A stretch of 64,000 nucleotides of DNA from an uncultured Aquimarina sp. (GCA_947498935.1 CANMMM010000007.1:159954-223953); one strand, 5' to 3'; numbered from the stretch's first letter, positions 26,428 to 35,507 are shown. Notes: generated by a model from the sequence alone, not told the origin. A program made the numbers and translations.

Positions 26428-26988
26428 TTATTCGGCAATCAATTGATCTAACGTAGCTCTTACTGAATCACTATTCCAATTGGCAGCCCCTACTTTGTGT
26501 ATCACAATACTACCTTTCTTATCTATTACATAGGTACCTGGTATAGGCTTGTGTACAAAAGGCTTGGGATGCGGTGATAAGGAACGATATATCGGAAAGT
26601 TATAGTCCTTATCGCTCATAAATTTATGAAGTTCCGGATCATCATCTTCTGTAAGAAATACAAAGACTACCTTATCTTTATAATCAGTATACAAATCTTG
26701 TAAAGATGGCATTTCTGCTATACAGGGCGGACACCAAGTTGCCCAATAATTAAGGACTACTACTTTGCCTTCTGCTGTAGCAAAATTCATAGCATCCGTA
26801 TTCACTCCATGTAATTTCCAGTCATAATTAGCTACAGACATACGTTCTTCTGTATCCACTACACTTGGACTAAAAGAAAAAATTCTAGTCAGAAAAATTT
26901 GCATCATCCCTCTGGTATTAGGAATGAAGAACAACAATAAAATAATGACAAAAATAAGATTGGATATTTTTTTCTGATCGAATTTCAT
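26428..26988 (-). CDS. Membrane-anchored thioredoxin-like (TlpA family) protein
   Basis: From ATG 26988 (MKFDQKKISNLIFVIILLLFF) the 186-residue protein has one N-terminal membrane helix followed by a periplasmic thioredoxin fold. The active site is WATWCPPC, then IAEMPSLQDLY; the cis-proline region reads IPGTYVIDKKG. TlpA-like proteins reduce disulfides in the envelope, for example for cytochrome maturation. An earlier ATG would add 18 residues lacking signal character. It is convergent with crtZ, 8 bp apart. Confidence 0.88.
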   Translation of the reverse strand: MKFDQKKISNLIFVIILLLFFIPNTRGMMQIFLTRIFSFSPSVVDTEERMSVANYDWKLHGVNTDAMNFATAEGKVVVLNYWATWCPPCIAEMPSLQDLYTDYKDKVVFVFLTEDDDPELHKFMSDKDYNFPIYRSLSPHPKPFVHKPIPGTYVIDKKGSIVIHKVGAANWNSDSVRATLDQLIAE

Positions 26989-27289
26989 ACAGCTTGCTTT
27001 TTTGACACCATGAAGTACCCATGTGTCACAAATGTATCGCAAAATTATGATGATGATACCATATTTTGCTAGTATTTAACCCTTTTAATGCTATAGATTA
27101 TCTAGTACGTCTTAACACTGTTGCAAACCTAAGACTGCGTTCTGTTTTATAGGTAAGCACTTTTACTTAAAAATGGGCTATAAAACTACATTCAGCAGCA
27201 TATTATGTTATAAAAAATACCATTTGTACAGTTCTAGAAACGTCTGAGACTTTGGCATCGATTAGTACTTGAACCTACTACTATAAGTG

Positions 27290-27517
27290 ATGTATATTGC
27301 TATAGGGGCATCTAAAGACGTACTCAAAAAATCACTTTTTTGACTCCAACTGACAAATGGTATCGTAGATTTGGGGCGAAAATCGATCGTGACCACCATA
27401 CTAAGAATGAAATTACTACAACTTGGGGCGTTTTATCGGTATATACGTATCTGCTTTGGGGCTAGCAATACTGGATATACAGAAGGCATTCCTATTCTGG
27501 AAATCACGATCTACTAA
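27290..27517 (+). pseudogene. Possible decayed outer-membrane-protein 3' end
   Basis: Between two genes, 490 bp are otherwise empty. One plus-strand frame reads a continuous 76 codons with a single internal TGA: YIAIGASKDVLKKS... then LQLGAFYRYIRICFGASN and the ending GIPILEITIY, the aromatic-terminated strand seen in beta-barrels. No start or upstream part is found. It could be chance; I give it as a candidate remnant. Confidence 0.25.
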
Positions 27518-27532
27518 ACAAGGGAACTAAAA

Positions 27533-28435
27533 CTATCTCGTTACACTTCCAGTAGGAAATGACACTTCGTTTAGTTCAAAATTATAACTCGTAGGTGCAG
27601 TTTCAGTACCAGCGGTTCCTACTAATGGCTTTAATAAGAAAGGTGCTGGAGAATTATCTGGATCTGGCTCTACAGAAATCACTACTCTTCTATTTCGTAT
27701 ATCTAAAGGAAATGTTACGCCTTCTGGTGCATTTCTAAAGAAATCTTCTCCTGGTAATGGTGGGCCATCAAAAGCGGTTTCGCTAAATCCATCGGCAGCT
27801 CCTGTATTATCATCGAACGTATCTACTGCCGTAAATGTACCTGTAGATAACGGTCCATTATCACTGATTACCCATCCTTCGTATTTCCATCCTGCATTTA
27901 ATGTAGGTAGCGTTAGGTTTGCTGTTGGTGGCATTCCTGGTAGTCCAAACCATACTCCATTTTCATCATTTCCATTATTAGGAGAACCTGGTGCCTCATC
28001 GGTTGGCGCTCGCAAGAAGAATGAACCTGCTGCTTCCGTAAAATCTCCTTCTCCTACAGGACCTAAGCCTACAGTAGCTGTATTACTAGTTCCGAATGCT
28101 GCACTTAATAATTTAGTAGGTGCAGGTGCTGGGTCTGGATCTGGGTCTGGCTCGATAGACAATACAAATGCTGTAGCAGCAGAAAGTTTAGTCGCATCTA
28201 CAGAAAAACTAGTCTCTGATAGCGCTCCCGCTTCGTTTACAGAAAAAGTACCCGTAGACACTGGACTTCCATCTACGATTACCCATCCTTCGTATAAAAA
28301 TCCTTCTCCTAGATCTTCTAATCCAGTAAGGTTTACTTTTAAATTTCCATTAGGCACTCCTGCGTCATCATCATTGTTACAAGAAGTAGCAATAGCTCCT
28401 AGTGCTAACACTCCCATAATTACTTTTTTGAACAT
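27533..28435 (-). CDS. Lipoprotein with two RskA-like YEGWV modules
   Basis: 300 residues with a lipoprotein signal (MFKKVIMGVLALGAIATSC, then NNDDD). Two homologous segments follow: LYEGWVIVDGSPVSTGTF near 50 and KYEGWVISDNGPLSTGTF near 185, each ending in a strand with the phrase SIEPDPD / SVEPDPD. The YEGWVI...STGTF pattern is like the extracytoplasmic end of anti-sigma factors of the RskA type, here duplicated and separated by acidic Pro-Asp linkers. Function unknown. It lies 74 bp after the Crp/Fnr gene. Confidence 0.72.
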   Translation of the reverse strand: MFKKVIMGVLALGAIATSCNNDDDAGVPNGNLKVNLTGLEDLGEGFLYEGWVIVDGSPVSTGTFSVNEAGALSETSFSVDATKLSAATAFVLSIEPDPDPDPAPAPTKLLSAAFGTSNTATVGLGPVGEGDFTEAAGSFFLRAPTDEAPGSPNNGNDENGVWFGLPGMPPTANLTLPTLNAGWKYEGWVISDNGPLSTGTFTAVDTFDDNTGAADGFSETAFDGPPLPGEDFFRNAPEGVTFPLDIRNRRVVISVEPDPDNSPAPFLLKPLVGTAGTETAPTSYNFELNEVSFPTGSVTR

Positions 28436-28490
28436 TGTTTGTGATTTTATTATTACTATGTTGTAAAGATAAGTAGCACTGTTTTCATGA

Positions 28491-28510
28491 AATGTTAGCT
28501 AGCTAACATT
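28491..28510. promoter_or_regulatory. Perfect 20-bp palindrome, candidate operator
   Basis: AATGTTAGCTAGCTAACATT is fully self-complementary. It overlaps the Crp/Fnr stop codon and lies 56 bp upstream of the lipoprotein start, with a weak -7 (TATCTTTA) about 20 bp further in. No T-run follows, so it is unlikely to be a terminator. Confidence 0.5.
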
Positions 28511-29177
28511 AGGCTACTTTTTTAAACCGAATCTGTTTTCTATTGAATTCGATCACCTTAGATTCCTTCAGTTCATTCATCAAAATATTCAAGGTAGGTC
28601 TAGAAGTACCTATAAGATTCGCAATGTCTCGCTGCGTATAAGGATGTTCGATCACCATATCCCCTGTTTCTGGGCAGCACTCTCCGTAATCTTCTTTCAG
28701 TTCTTCAAAAAATTCTAGCAATCGAGTTTTGGTATCTTTAAAGAGTAATAATTGCAGTCTGCGTTCTAATTTCTTAAAACGCATGCCTATGAATTTATAA
28801 ATCTTAAGGCTAAAAGTTTCATTATCCCGCATCAATTCGTGCATCGTTTGCACACCGATCGGACAAATCGACGTACTGTTATCTACAGACTGTGCAAATT
28901 CAGTTCTTCGATCTTCGCCTAAGATGGCTTTCTCTCCGAACAATTCGCCTCGCGTAAGAATGGCTTTTACCACTTCGCTTCCGTCTTCTGAATAATATCC
29001 GATTTTTACTTTCCCTTTTTCTATTAAGTATACTTTATTAGCAGAATCCTCTTCAAAATAGATATAATCACTCTTTCTGTAGGCATCAAACTGATGTGAT
29101 TGTTTATATCTCTTAAACTTATGAGGGCATAATACTTTGAAAAGGTTAGCATCCTCAAAAAACCAAATCGTATTCAT
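28509..29177 (-). CDS. Crp/Fnr-family transcriptional regulator
   Basis: 222 residues. The N-terminal cyclic-nucleotide-binding fold (about 30-140, VYLIEKGKVKIGYYSEDGSEVVKAILTRGELFGE) is followed by a long dimer helix and a winged helix (YTQRDIANLIGTSRPTLNILMNELKESKVIEF). The ligand is not cAMP-specific by sequence; RGELFGEKAIL resembles the binding loop but several contacts differ. The palindrome just downstream is a natural target candidate. Start by length and by the MNTIWFFE start. Confidence 0.88.
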   Translation of the reverse strand: MNTIWFFEDANLFKVLCPHKFKRYKQSHQFDAYRKSDYIYFEEDSANKVYLIEKGKVKIGYYSEDGSEVVKAILTRGELFGEKAILGEDRRTEFAQSVDNSTSICPIGVQTMHELMRDNETFSLKIYKFIGMRFKKLERRLQLLLFKDTKTRLLEFFEELKEDYGECCPETGDMVIEHPYTQRDIANLIGTSRPTLNILMNELKESKVIEFNRKQIRFKKVA

Positions 29178-29369
29178 AAATGTGTGTGTTTACTGGTTAT
29201 CTAAACAATGACTCCATGAGGGAAAAGCATCTTACTCACAGTCGATATTTTTTTGCATTCCTTACACAAAAAGCAACTTTTCTATTTCCCTCACCCTGTA
29301 GACCTATGATACTAAGACACCTACTCCATTCCAAAAAAAGACATTGTTCTCGGTTATTTTTAACTAGAC

Positions 29370-29529
29370 AACTCATCTTGACTTTTTCTTTTCCCTAAAA
29401 AATGACTGAAATTCATCTGTATTTCGTTACTTTTTTTTTATCCGTAGCGCTTCTATGAATTTCAAAAAGTGCCTTATTCAGTCAAATTTCTTCTCATTTT
29501 CGGTAAAAAACAAAAAGTCAAAATGAGTT
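29370..29529. mobile_element. MITE-like element, type 2 (160 bp)
   Basis: The left end AACTCATCTTGACTTTTTC and right end GAAAAAGTC-like AAAAGTCAAAATGAGTT are inverted repeats of about 19 bp with mismatches. The centre has CCGTAGCGCTTCTATG, the core also found in type-1 elements. No coding capacity. It occupies part of a 568-bp gene-free stretch that otherwise shows nothing. Confidence 0.65.
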
Positions 29530-29745
29530 TAGAGAATAAAATTCCCTGTAGCGTTGTTATAAGTATAAACGGTTCGACTAAGAGAAACCCTACATCTCAA
29601 AAAGGAAACTATAGTAAATTAACAATATATTAACCTAAAAACACCACAATCAATAAGAATCCCCCTCATACACTACACTTTCTGTAACACCAGAATTCTT
29701 AAGTACTGCTCACATAAAGCATCAAGAAGCTCCATTAAAAGACAC

Positions 29746-30333
29746 TTATCCTTCTTGGGTTGGGTCTTTTATAAGAGCTAAGGTTTCGTATACAAAATTC
29801 GTTTTGCCCAATACATACGCACCTCGGTCATTTTTAAATTTAGCGGCTAATTCGAGTTTTAAGGCTTCGTACTGCTTTGCACGTGCTGGTGTAGCGATCA
29901 GATAATCCCTAAAATCAATCTGTCGCCACATGACATTGGTACTCGGGCACATATGTATATGAAAAATCTGCTCTTTTGTACCATCTAAGTGATACCCTTT
30001 ACCAAAAGAAGAATACGCCTCTATATCCTCTCTAGCTGGCACCTCGAAATGACTATACCCTAATTCCGTAAACTGCTGTATCAATACTTCATCAAACAAA
30101 AGTTCGGCTGGTATTTCTATCAGTATATCTATATAAGGCTTGGATTGTATGGTAGGGATAGAAGAACTCCCGAAATGCTCTATCCGCAGAATAGTAGCCT
30201 CTCCTACTTTTTCTAGAATTCGATTTTTTTCGTTTTCATAGCTAGTTTTCCAACTCGGGTCATGTGCTACAAGTGCGATCGGAAATAGTGTATTCCACTC
30301 TTCTCTAGTTAGATCGTATAAGGTCTTTGGCAT
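29746..30333 (-). CDS. GrpB family protein (nucleotidyltransferase-fold)
   Basis: 195 residues. Typical GrpB sequence includes LVAHDPSWKTSYENEKNRI, RIEHFGSSSIPTIQSKPYIDILIEI and the late IHMCPSTNVMWRQIDFRDYLIATPARAKQYEALK. The GSSS...DILIE arrangement is that of nucleotidyltransferase-fold proteins (G[GS]SS and DxD-like acidic). GrpB proteins are often fused to dephospho-CoA kinase or stand alone; activity is not established. It is followed by a dispersed repeat. Confidence 0.88.
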   Translation of the reverse strand: MPKTLYDLTREEWNTLFPIALVAHDPSWKTSYENEKNRILEKVGEATILRIEHFGSSSIPTIQSKPYIDILIEIPAELLFDEVLIQQFTELGYSHFEVPAREDIEAYSSFGKGYHLDGTKEQIFHIHMCPSTNVMWRQIDFRDYLIATPARAKQYEALKLELAAKFKNDRGAYVLGKTNFVYETLALIKDPTQEG

Positions 30334-30445
30334 TGCTAATGATTTAGATGTATTAAAAAAGTACCCTAAAAGTGGTATACACTTCTAAAAGCTTTCTATT
30401 AGTAGCACAAACTCCAAAATTGTTACCTTTTTTTGTTCTTTTTTT

Positions 30446-30531
30446 GGGCGTTACCACAAGGGTCGGGCTATCCGCTGTATCTTTTTGTTTAGAAAAGAAA
30501 ACAAAAAGGATGCCGCTGCTATCCCTAACGC
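30446..30531 (+). repeat. Dispersed GGGCGTTACC element, copy 4 (A-rich insert type)
   Basis: 86 bp. The ends match the other copies, but the interior reads GTATCTTTTTGTTTAGAA..AACAAAAAGGATGCCGC, an internal inverted repeat, in place of the CCAATTCCTCG type. Same interior type as 41335 and 52320. Confidence 0.8.
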
Positions 30532-30601
30532 AAAAAGTAAGTATATATAAAAACACACTTTTTCAGTTACTGACAGTGCTGTTTACTCTATTACAAAAAC
30601 G

Positions 30602-30994
30602 TTATTTTTTTAAGCTTTTTAAATAATCAAAGGCTATTCCAAGAATAATTGAAAATATTAATAATATAGGAATCATTACAATCCAACTTAATCCTATAGC
30701 AGCATTTCTTTCACTTAACGATGATTTAATATTTTGTTCTTTTACCATTTCAATGAATTGGGAGATAAAAGAGTTTTGCATAACAAAAAGAAGTCCGATA
30801 AAAAGTATTTTAAAGATTAATATCGATTTTTTGTAAAAAAAACACAATAAAAAGAAAAATAAAATAGTAAATATTGACAGCAAGATTTTACCTATAACTA
30901 TATCATTTATTACTTCTAGCTTTTTTAAACTAATCACAAATAAAAGGACTGTAAGGGAACTTAATTTTCCAAAATGTTTATCAATGTTTTTCAT
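30602..30994 (-). CDS. Small four-helix membrane protein, possible immunity partner
   Basis: 130 residues with four predicted membrane helices (about 12-32, 36-58, 60-82, 105-127). The first is cut by lysines. It lies 5 bp after the stop codon of the 404-residue gene, so translation is probably coupled. In effector loci such small membrane proteins are frequent immunity proteins; that role is inference from position only. No homologue recognised. Confidence 0.65.
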   Translation of the reverse strand: MKNIDKHFGKLSSLTVLLFVISLKKLEVINDIVIGKILLSIFTILFFFLLCFFYKKSILIFKILFIGLLFVMQNSFISQFIEMVKEQNIKSSLSERNAAIGLSWIVMIPILLIFSIILGIAFDYLKSLKK

Positions 30995-30999
30995 ATTCT

Positions 31000-32214
31000 T
31001 TATAGCTTATTTCCAGTGATCGGTGGTATACCCCCATGAATATCAAAAAGAGTATTCCAGTCTCTAAACAAGACACCTTTTTCTATAACTTGTATAGTGC
31101 TTAATTCTTTTGGGAATACAGGTTTATTATTGCAAAAATCATTAAGAAAATATTTAGGCTTAAAGATTCTATTCTTGTATTTCTCATCACTAAATGTCCC
31201 TGGATATTTCCTGTAAATTTTAATAGATTGTTCTGGTGTTAATTCAAGGCTCAAAGTCAAAATTATTTCTTTTGTTAATTCTGGTTTTACGGTTCGATAG
31301 AAACTAATCAGATTTGATATTAAATCCGCAGGTTCGAAACTAGAGTCTCCTTTGCCTATAACAGCTCCAAAAGATTGAAACTCTTCAAATTCAATAGAAA
31401 CTTCTTTAAAAATAGCTAAGGCTACTTGTTCTTTTTCAGAGTAACTCAAACCTTTTTTTACAAAATAAGATTTCGTACTTCCTAATCTAAAGGGCCTATT
31501 AACGATAGGTACATTCTGCATTATTGTAGCATCTTGTCTATAAATAACTTTAAACCCTTTTTCATTTGGTGAGTTTGATTTTATCCCTATTTCACTTAAT
31601 ATTTGTGACCATAAATTTTTAACTCCAATATAGTGTTCTGTTCTTTTAGTATCGGTAAATGCGTGTGTTTTGTCAATCCAACCACAATTGCAAGTGTATA
31701 CTATTTTATTTTCTTTTATCGCTTTGATGTAATCATCTTCAAAAAGAACAGAATTTTCAATACTTACTGATTTAATTGGCTTCCATACATAAGCGTATAT
31801 CCTTATTTTTTTGCATTCTTCTACAGTATATTTATAACAAACATTTCCATTATCATCCAAATATGGGTTTTCCCCCTTACAATATTCAAGGTCTATTATT
31901 TCTCCATCATCTAATTGTTCTGCAAACCAAATATGTTTTATTGGTGTAAATGTAGATTTTTTAAATTTTGTGGCTTTATAAATATATGTTTTGCCAACTT
32001 CAAGTTCATCGACTAAATGACCATCTTCATCAAATGGCCCTTCTATTTTTTCAACTAATGGCTTTGCAAGCTTTAACGTAGCTGGTTTTTGAGCTGCTGG
32101 TGCTATTATTACATCAGGATTATCACAGGTAACTGTAATCTTTAGTAGACTATATTCCTCTTTGATTCTTGGAGGATTTTCTTTTTCCCGCATTGTGATT
32201 TTATCGTTAGCCAT
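31000..32214 (-). CDS. Unknown protein with T6SS-effector-like layout (404 aa)
   Basis: No signal peptide. The N-terminal ~150 residues (EKIEGPFDEDGHLVDELEVGKTYIYKATKF..IKHIWFAEQLDDGEI...IRIYAYVWKP) look like beta-rich modules I have seen at the front of flavobacterial secretion-associated effectors. The C-terminal domain (about 165-390) has CGWIDKTHAFTDTKRTEHY, YFVKKGLSYSEKEQVALAIFKEVSIEFEEFQS, and SSFEPADLISNLISFYRTV, conserved-looking blocks with His and Glu that could form an active site. It is followed at 5 bp by a small membrane protein and preceded by a carbon-nitrogen hydrolase. Both domain assignments are from memory and need a search. Confidence 0.6.
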   Translation of the reverse strand: MANDKITMREKENPPRIKEEYSLLKITVTCDNPDVIIAPAAQKPATLKLAKPLVEKIEGPFDEDGHLVDELEVGKTYIYKATKFKKSTFTPIKHIWFAEQLDDGEIIDLEYCKGENPYLDDNGNVCYKYTVEECKKIRIYAYVWKPIKSVSIENSVLFEDDYIKAIKENKIVYTCNCGWIDKTHAFTDTKRTEHYIGVKNLWSQILSEIGIKSNSPNEKGFKVIYRQDATIMQNVPIVNRPFRLGSTKSYFVKKGLSYSEKEQVALAIFKEVSIEFEEFQSFGAVIGKGDSSFEPADLISNLISFYRTVKPELTKEIILTLSLELTPEQSIKIYRKYPGTFSDEKYKNRIFKPKYFLNDFCNNKPVFPKELSTIQVIEKGVLFRDWNTLFDIHGGIPPITGNKL

Positions 32215-32245
32215 TTTTTAGATTTTAGTGAGTATGTCTGTTTTG

Positions 32246-32995
32246 TTACAGTCTTGTTGTATCCAACATACCGTAAACAGTTAGTATTTTTTCGGTTTCG
32301 ATATCATAAATCAAAAGCCCCTGTTTTTCTTCACCTAGTTGGCCTAATAGTTCTCCTTTTTTATTCCAAATAGCGCTTAATCCATTAGCTACAAAATTAT
32401 CGCTACTCCCAATAGAATTGCACATAAGAATTGGTGTTTCAAACTCTTTAGCTATTGACGGGAAATGTAAATAAGCCTTATCCGTTCCCCTATGGGGTTT
32501 TGCTACGCTTGCGATGTATATAGCTGCATTATTATTCTTTGCTTTTATAAAATGCTCCTTTTGAAGTGTTTCATAACATATTCCAAGAGCTATATTTTTT
32601 CCGTTAATTCTTAACGATGGTTGGTTATTACCACTCGCAAAATATGGAAATTCATCAGGGTGAAGCAAGCATTTGGAATAAACAATTCGTTCCTGATGTG
32701 GTTGAAAAATCAACATACTGATGTTTATTCCATCATTTGCTTTTGTAGGCATTCCAAGCCCGATTGTTATTTTGCTTTTATCAGATAATTCCTGAAATGG
32801 ATTGAAAATTTCGTCATTTATATCCGCTGCAAGTTCATTTGCTAATTCGGGTTCATAATTTGTTATCGAGAGTTCAGGAAACACGATCAAGTCTGCATTT
32901 AATTCAATTGCACGTTCTATAAATGCCAAGTGACCTTGAATATTTTTAGAAACATTTCCTTTTTCAGATTTTATTTGTGCTAAACAAATTTTCAT
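32246..32995 (-). CDS. Carbon-nitrogen hydrolase (nitrilase superfamily)
   Basis: I start at ATG 32995 (MKICLAQIKSEKGNVSKNIQGHL), the usual beginning of this family; the longer frame adds 35 non-conserved residues. 249 residues. The catalytic triad is visible: Glu in VFPELSITNY, Lys in YSKCLLHPDE, Cys in GICYETLQ. Nitrilase-fold amidases cleave amides or nitriles. The substrate is not predictable. It is first of a three-gene set with the 404- and 130-residue genes (30-bp and 5-bp gaps). Confidence 0.9.
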   Translation of the reverse strand: MKICLAQIKSEKGNVSKNIQGHLAFIERAIELNADLIVFPELSITNYEPELANELAADINDEIFNPFQELSDKSKITIGLGMPTKANDGINISMLIFQPHQERIVYSKCLLHPDEFPYFASGNNQPSLRINGKNIALGICYETLQKEHFIKAKNNNAAIYIASVAKPHRGTDKAYLHFPSIAKEFETPILMCNSIGSSDNFVANGLSAIWNKKGELLGQLGEEKQGLLIYDIETEKILTVYGMLDTTRL

Positions 32996-33217
32996 TCTAT
33001 AAATAATGACCTTTTGAACTAGAACTAAGTAGCTCTGATTTTGTAGCCTTACCCAAAAATAGTGAATAGACCCAAGGTTATCTAAATATACACTTGACAC
33101 CTAGTAATTCTCTAACAAACTAGTCGCTCCTCCCAAAGGTGAAAAATCTCCTCAATAGTAACCCAACGCAAAACCCATAGCAGATCTACAAAAGTCCTTG
33201 TCTAAGACACGGGGATT

Positions 33218-33283
33218 CGTCAACACCATGTTCATATTTGGCGCTACGAGCCATACAAACACTTAGTTATTGTAAAGCGTTAT
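33218..33283 (-). repeat. Repeat pair member (partner at 17316-17382)
   Basis: CGTCAACACC, CTACG, CTTAGTTATTGTA and GCGTTAT recur in the same order at 17316. The last 21 bases overlap the coding end of the 174-residue gene, so the distant copy may include a remnant of that gene's 3' end. Confidence 0.5.
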
Positions 33284-33787
33284 TTCATTTCCTTTACTAT
33301 TAATAAACTCATCAGTTATGGGTTCAGGATTTATAAAAATCTTCTGTAATTCCGTTTTTTCCTCTTCATAACCATTGTATCCAGTAGAATTAAATACGAG
33401 TTGAATCTGTCTGTTTGTTAAAATATAAGGTTCTTCACTTCGTGGAGTAGTTAATTCCTCATAAGACCATTTTTCATTATTTAATATACTCTTTAATTGA
33501 GGTAAGCTCAAATCATCTCGAATCCAGTCATGGTCAAAATAATCGGATTTATAATTTTTGTCAAAATGCCAAACACCTATAATTATAGAGTCAAGTTTTT
33601 TATAAAATTCATCCTTAAAATAAAATTCGACAAAATCAATTTCAATGAATGGACATAAAGCATTTTTTGATTCAGTGATTTTGGTTTCCCATTCTGGAAA
33701 AACCTTGAGAAAATCATTTTCGGAATCACCCCATTTGAATGGACTAATATCTCCTGTTTTTATTATTTCTGTTAATGAGATTTTCAT
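33263..33787 (-). CDS. Unknown cytoplasmic protein (174 aa)
   Basis: No signal peptide or membrane segment. The sequence KISLTEIIKTGDISPFKWGDSENDFLKVFPEW and the alternation of short hydrophobic and acidic stretches look like a small immunity-type protein (many contain a WGDSxxD-like motif), but I do not recognise the family. It is in an accessory stretch with shared flanking repeats at 33218 and 33827, the latter also present before the lspA-like gene. Confidence 0.62.
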   Translation of the reverse strand: MKISLTEIIKTGDISPFKWGDSENDFLKVFPEWETKITESKNALCPFIEIDFVEFYFKDEFYKKLDSIIIGVWHFDKNYKSDYFDHDWIRDDLSLPQLKSILNNEKWSYEELTTPRSEEPYILTNRQIQLVFNSTGYNGYEEEKTELQKIFINPEPITDEFINSKGNEITLYNN

Positions 33788-33826
33788 TTCGGATAAATGC
33801 TTTACAACAATTATATACCTGCAATA

Positions 33827-33902
33827 AAGGTAGCTATATTTCCCTTATCCGTTCAGTTTTCCAAAGGATTTTTAATTGTTTCTAAGTCATACAAAACGCA
33901 TA
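33827..33902 (-). repeat. 75-bp flank shared with 40741-40820
   Basis: GTAGCTATATTTCCCTTATC and TTTTAATTGTTTCTAAGTCA are shared by both sites. In both cases the repeat lies just upstream (on the minus strand) of an accessory gene, 33787 and 40695. Confidence 0.7.
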
Positions 33903-34628
33903 ATAGATCAACAAAAGTCCTTATCAGATACTGCGGATTTGCAATCCGTAGGGTAACGTATTGTTATCTGTATCGCTTTTAAGATGATACGATTTTTTGA
34001 AGTGGCACAAATAGAACCGTAAAAAGTGGTGTCATTTAAACAGAAATAAGTGGCACAAATCAAAAACGAATTACTTGACAACACAGATTTCAATAATGCG
34101 GAAATGTGTTCCGTGTAGAATGCATTGATGTCATCCTCTTATTTCGGAGTATCGTGCCAGTTATTAGATTACAGATACTTCCATTTTTATCCAACTCCAC
34201 AGCATCACCCATTGATACTAAATTACCGTATCATTACTAATTCTAGCAGTGAACATGCTAATCAATGCATAGCCAAAAAGTGTATTAAATTTTATATAAA
34301 CTGTAAAGCAATTAGTTATCTCTAAAATTTTAAAAAATATACGGCAAAACAGTATCTTTAGTCATGTTTACAATCATGTTAATAGTTTAAAATACAGTGT
34401 TTTAATTGCATTTTGAGGCGATTATTTGCATAACTTGACGTTTTGACCAAAAAATAAGGTCAAAAAAATAGAATTTTTTGCGTTTTCAAGTAAGAAATAG
34501 GTGCAAAAGTCCCCTGAATAATCAAAAAAACAGGAATAATTATTTTTAAAAATAACTTATATTAAATATTGTAAATCAAATAATTAAACCACATAAAATA
34601 GTTGTGTAAATTTTTAAATTCTAGAAAC
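33903..34628. other. Long gene-poor stretch before the small lipoprotein gene
   Basis: 726 bp without a convincing coding frame. It holds short tandem-like AAGTGGCACAAAT segments near 34000 and 34045. The final ~100 bp are very AT-rich and probably contain the promoter of the lipoprotein gene at 34629. Confidence 0.4.
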
Positions 34629-34781
34629 ATGAAATCTAAAAAAGTATTATTCAGAATATCTTTTCTATTTTTAGCGCTACTAACTTTTAATGCTTGTACA
34701 GCTACATCATTAGAAGAAGAAAAAGGTAATCATGAACAAGATATTTATCAAACAGGTAAAGACGAAATTGAAGAACGTTAA
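34629..34781 (+). CDS. Small lipoprotein (50 aa) overlapping the next gene
   Basis: MKSKKVLFRISFLFLALLTF then NACTATSLEEEKGN, a lipobox (FNAC) with a short acidic tail ending EEER. A plausible purine-rich upstream sequence is present. The 3' end overlaps the next ORF by 50 bp in another frame, so the membrane protein may be translationally coupled. Very small lipoproteins of this shape are common in the class. I recognise no family. Confidence 0.6.
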   Translation: MKSKKVLFRISFLFLALLTFNACTATSLEEEKGNHEQDIYQTGKDEIEER

Positions 34782-35448
34782 CTATTATATAATAGCTGCC
34801 TTTTTATGCTGTATTTCTTTTACTCCTTTAATTCATACTTTCCTTCCTAAAAAAATAGATCGATTATACACTTACAGTGATATAGAACTAAAAGAAGGGA
34901 TCAATAATTTTAAAGGAGTAGAAATAGAAGTAAATAATGGACAAATACTTAAAATCCGAAAAGTTGAAAGTAAAGTCATTAATAAAGTTTTTGGCTGGAG
35001 TAATTGGAGACGTTTTTTATATGGAGGCTCTCCTTACTTTTGCCTAATAGCTTTAACGATTTTTTGTTTTTGGGTTTATAAAAACAAAGAAAAAGATAAT
35101 ATACATTACAGAAGAACTGTACGTGTGGTACTATCTTTTTTCAGTTTTGTTTCTATATGGTTCTGCATATACTCTTTAGTTCCTAAAAATGACCTTTCTT
35201 ATTATAACTATTACATGCTATTGATTGGTGGTTCTATTTTTATAAATTTTGGTTTTTACTTCTATATAAAATGGAAGAGTAAGAAACTATATTCTACTGC
35301 TCAAATGAAATCAAAAATACAAGATTTAACAAAGTACATAGCTATAGATATTTATAGAAAATATATACAGAAAGTAGACCAAAAACAATATCTCATAGAT
35401 ACTTTAAAGGAAGTTAATAAATTAAATTATACGAGGAAAGAATTGTAA
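34732..35448 (+). CDS. Four-helix membrane protein, unknown function
   Basis: 238 residues. One helix at about 18-38, then a periplasmic segment with EGINNFKGVEIEVNNGQILKI, three more helices at about 97-118, 130-150 and 160-180, and a basic cytoplasmic tail. Its start lies inside the upstream lipoprotein gene. No known domain. With that gene it forms a candidate two-gene unit just before the first A-B module. Confidence 0.7.
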   Translation: MNKIFIKQVKTKLKNVNYYIIAAFLCCISFTPLIHTFLPKKIDRLYTYSDIELKEGINNFKGVEIEVNNGQILKIRKVESKVINKVFGWSNWRRFLYGGSPYFCLIALTIFCFWVYKNKEKDNIHYRRTVRVVLSFFSFVSIWFCIYSLVPKNDLSYYNYYMLLIGGSIFINFGFYFYIKWKSKKLYSTAQMKSKIQDLTKYIAIDIYRKYIQKVDQKQYLIDTLKEVNKLNYTRKEL

Positions 35449-35507
35449 TAAGTACTAGACTTAAAATAGTCAATAAGCTACTTACAACTAATAATTATGT
35501 AGATGCA

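Noticed and set aside
30353..30626. Frames on both strands over 30.4-30.6 kb
   Set aside because: They are readings of the dispersed element at 30446.
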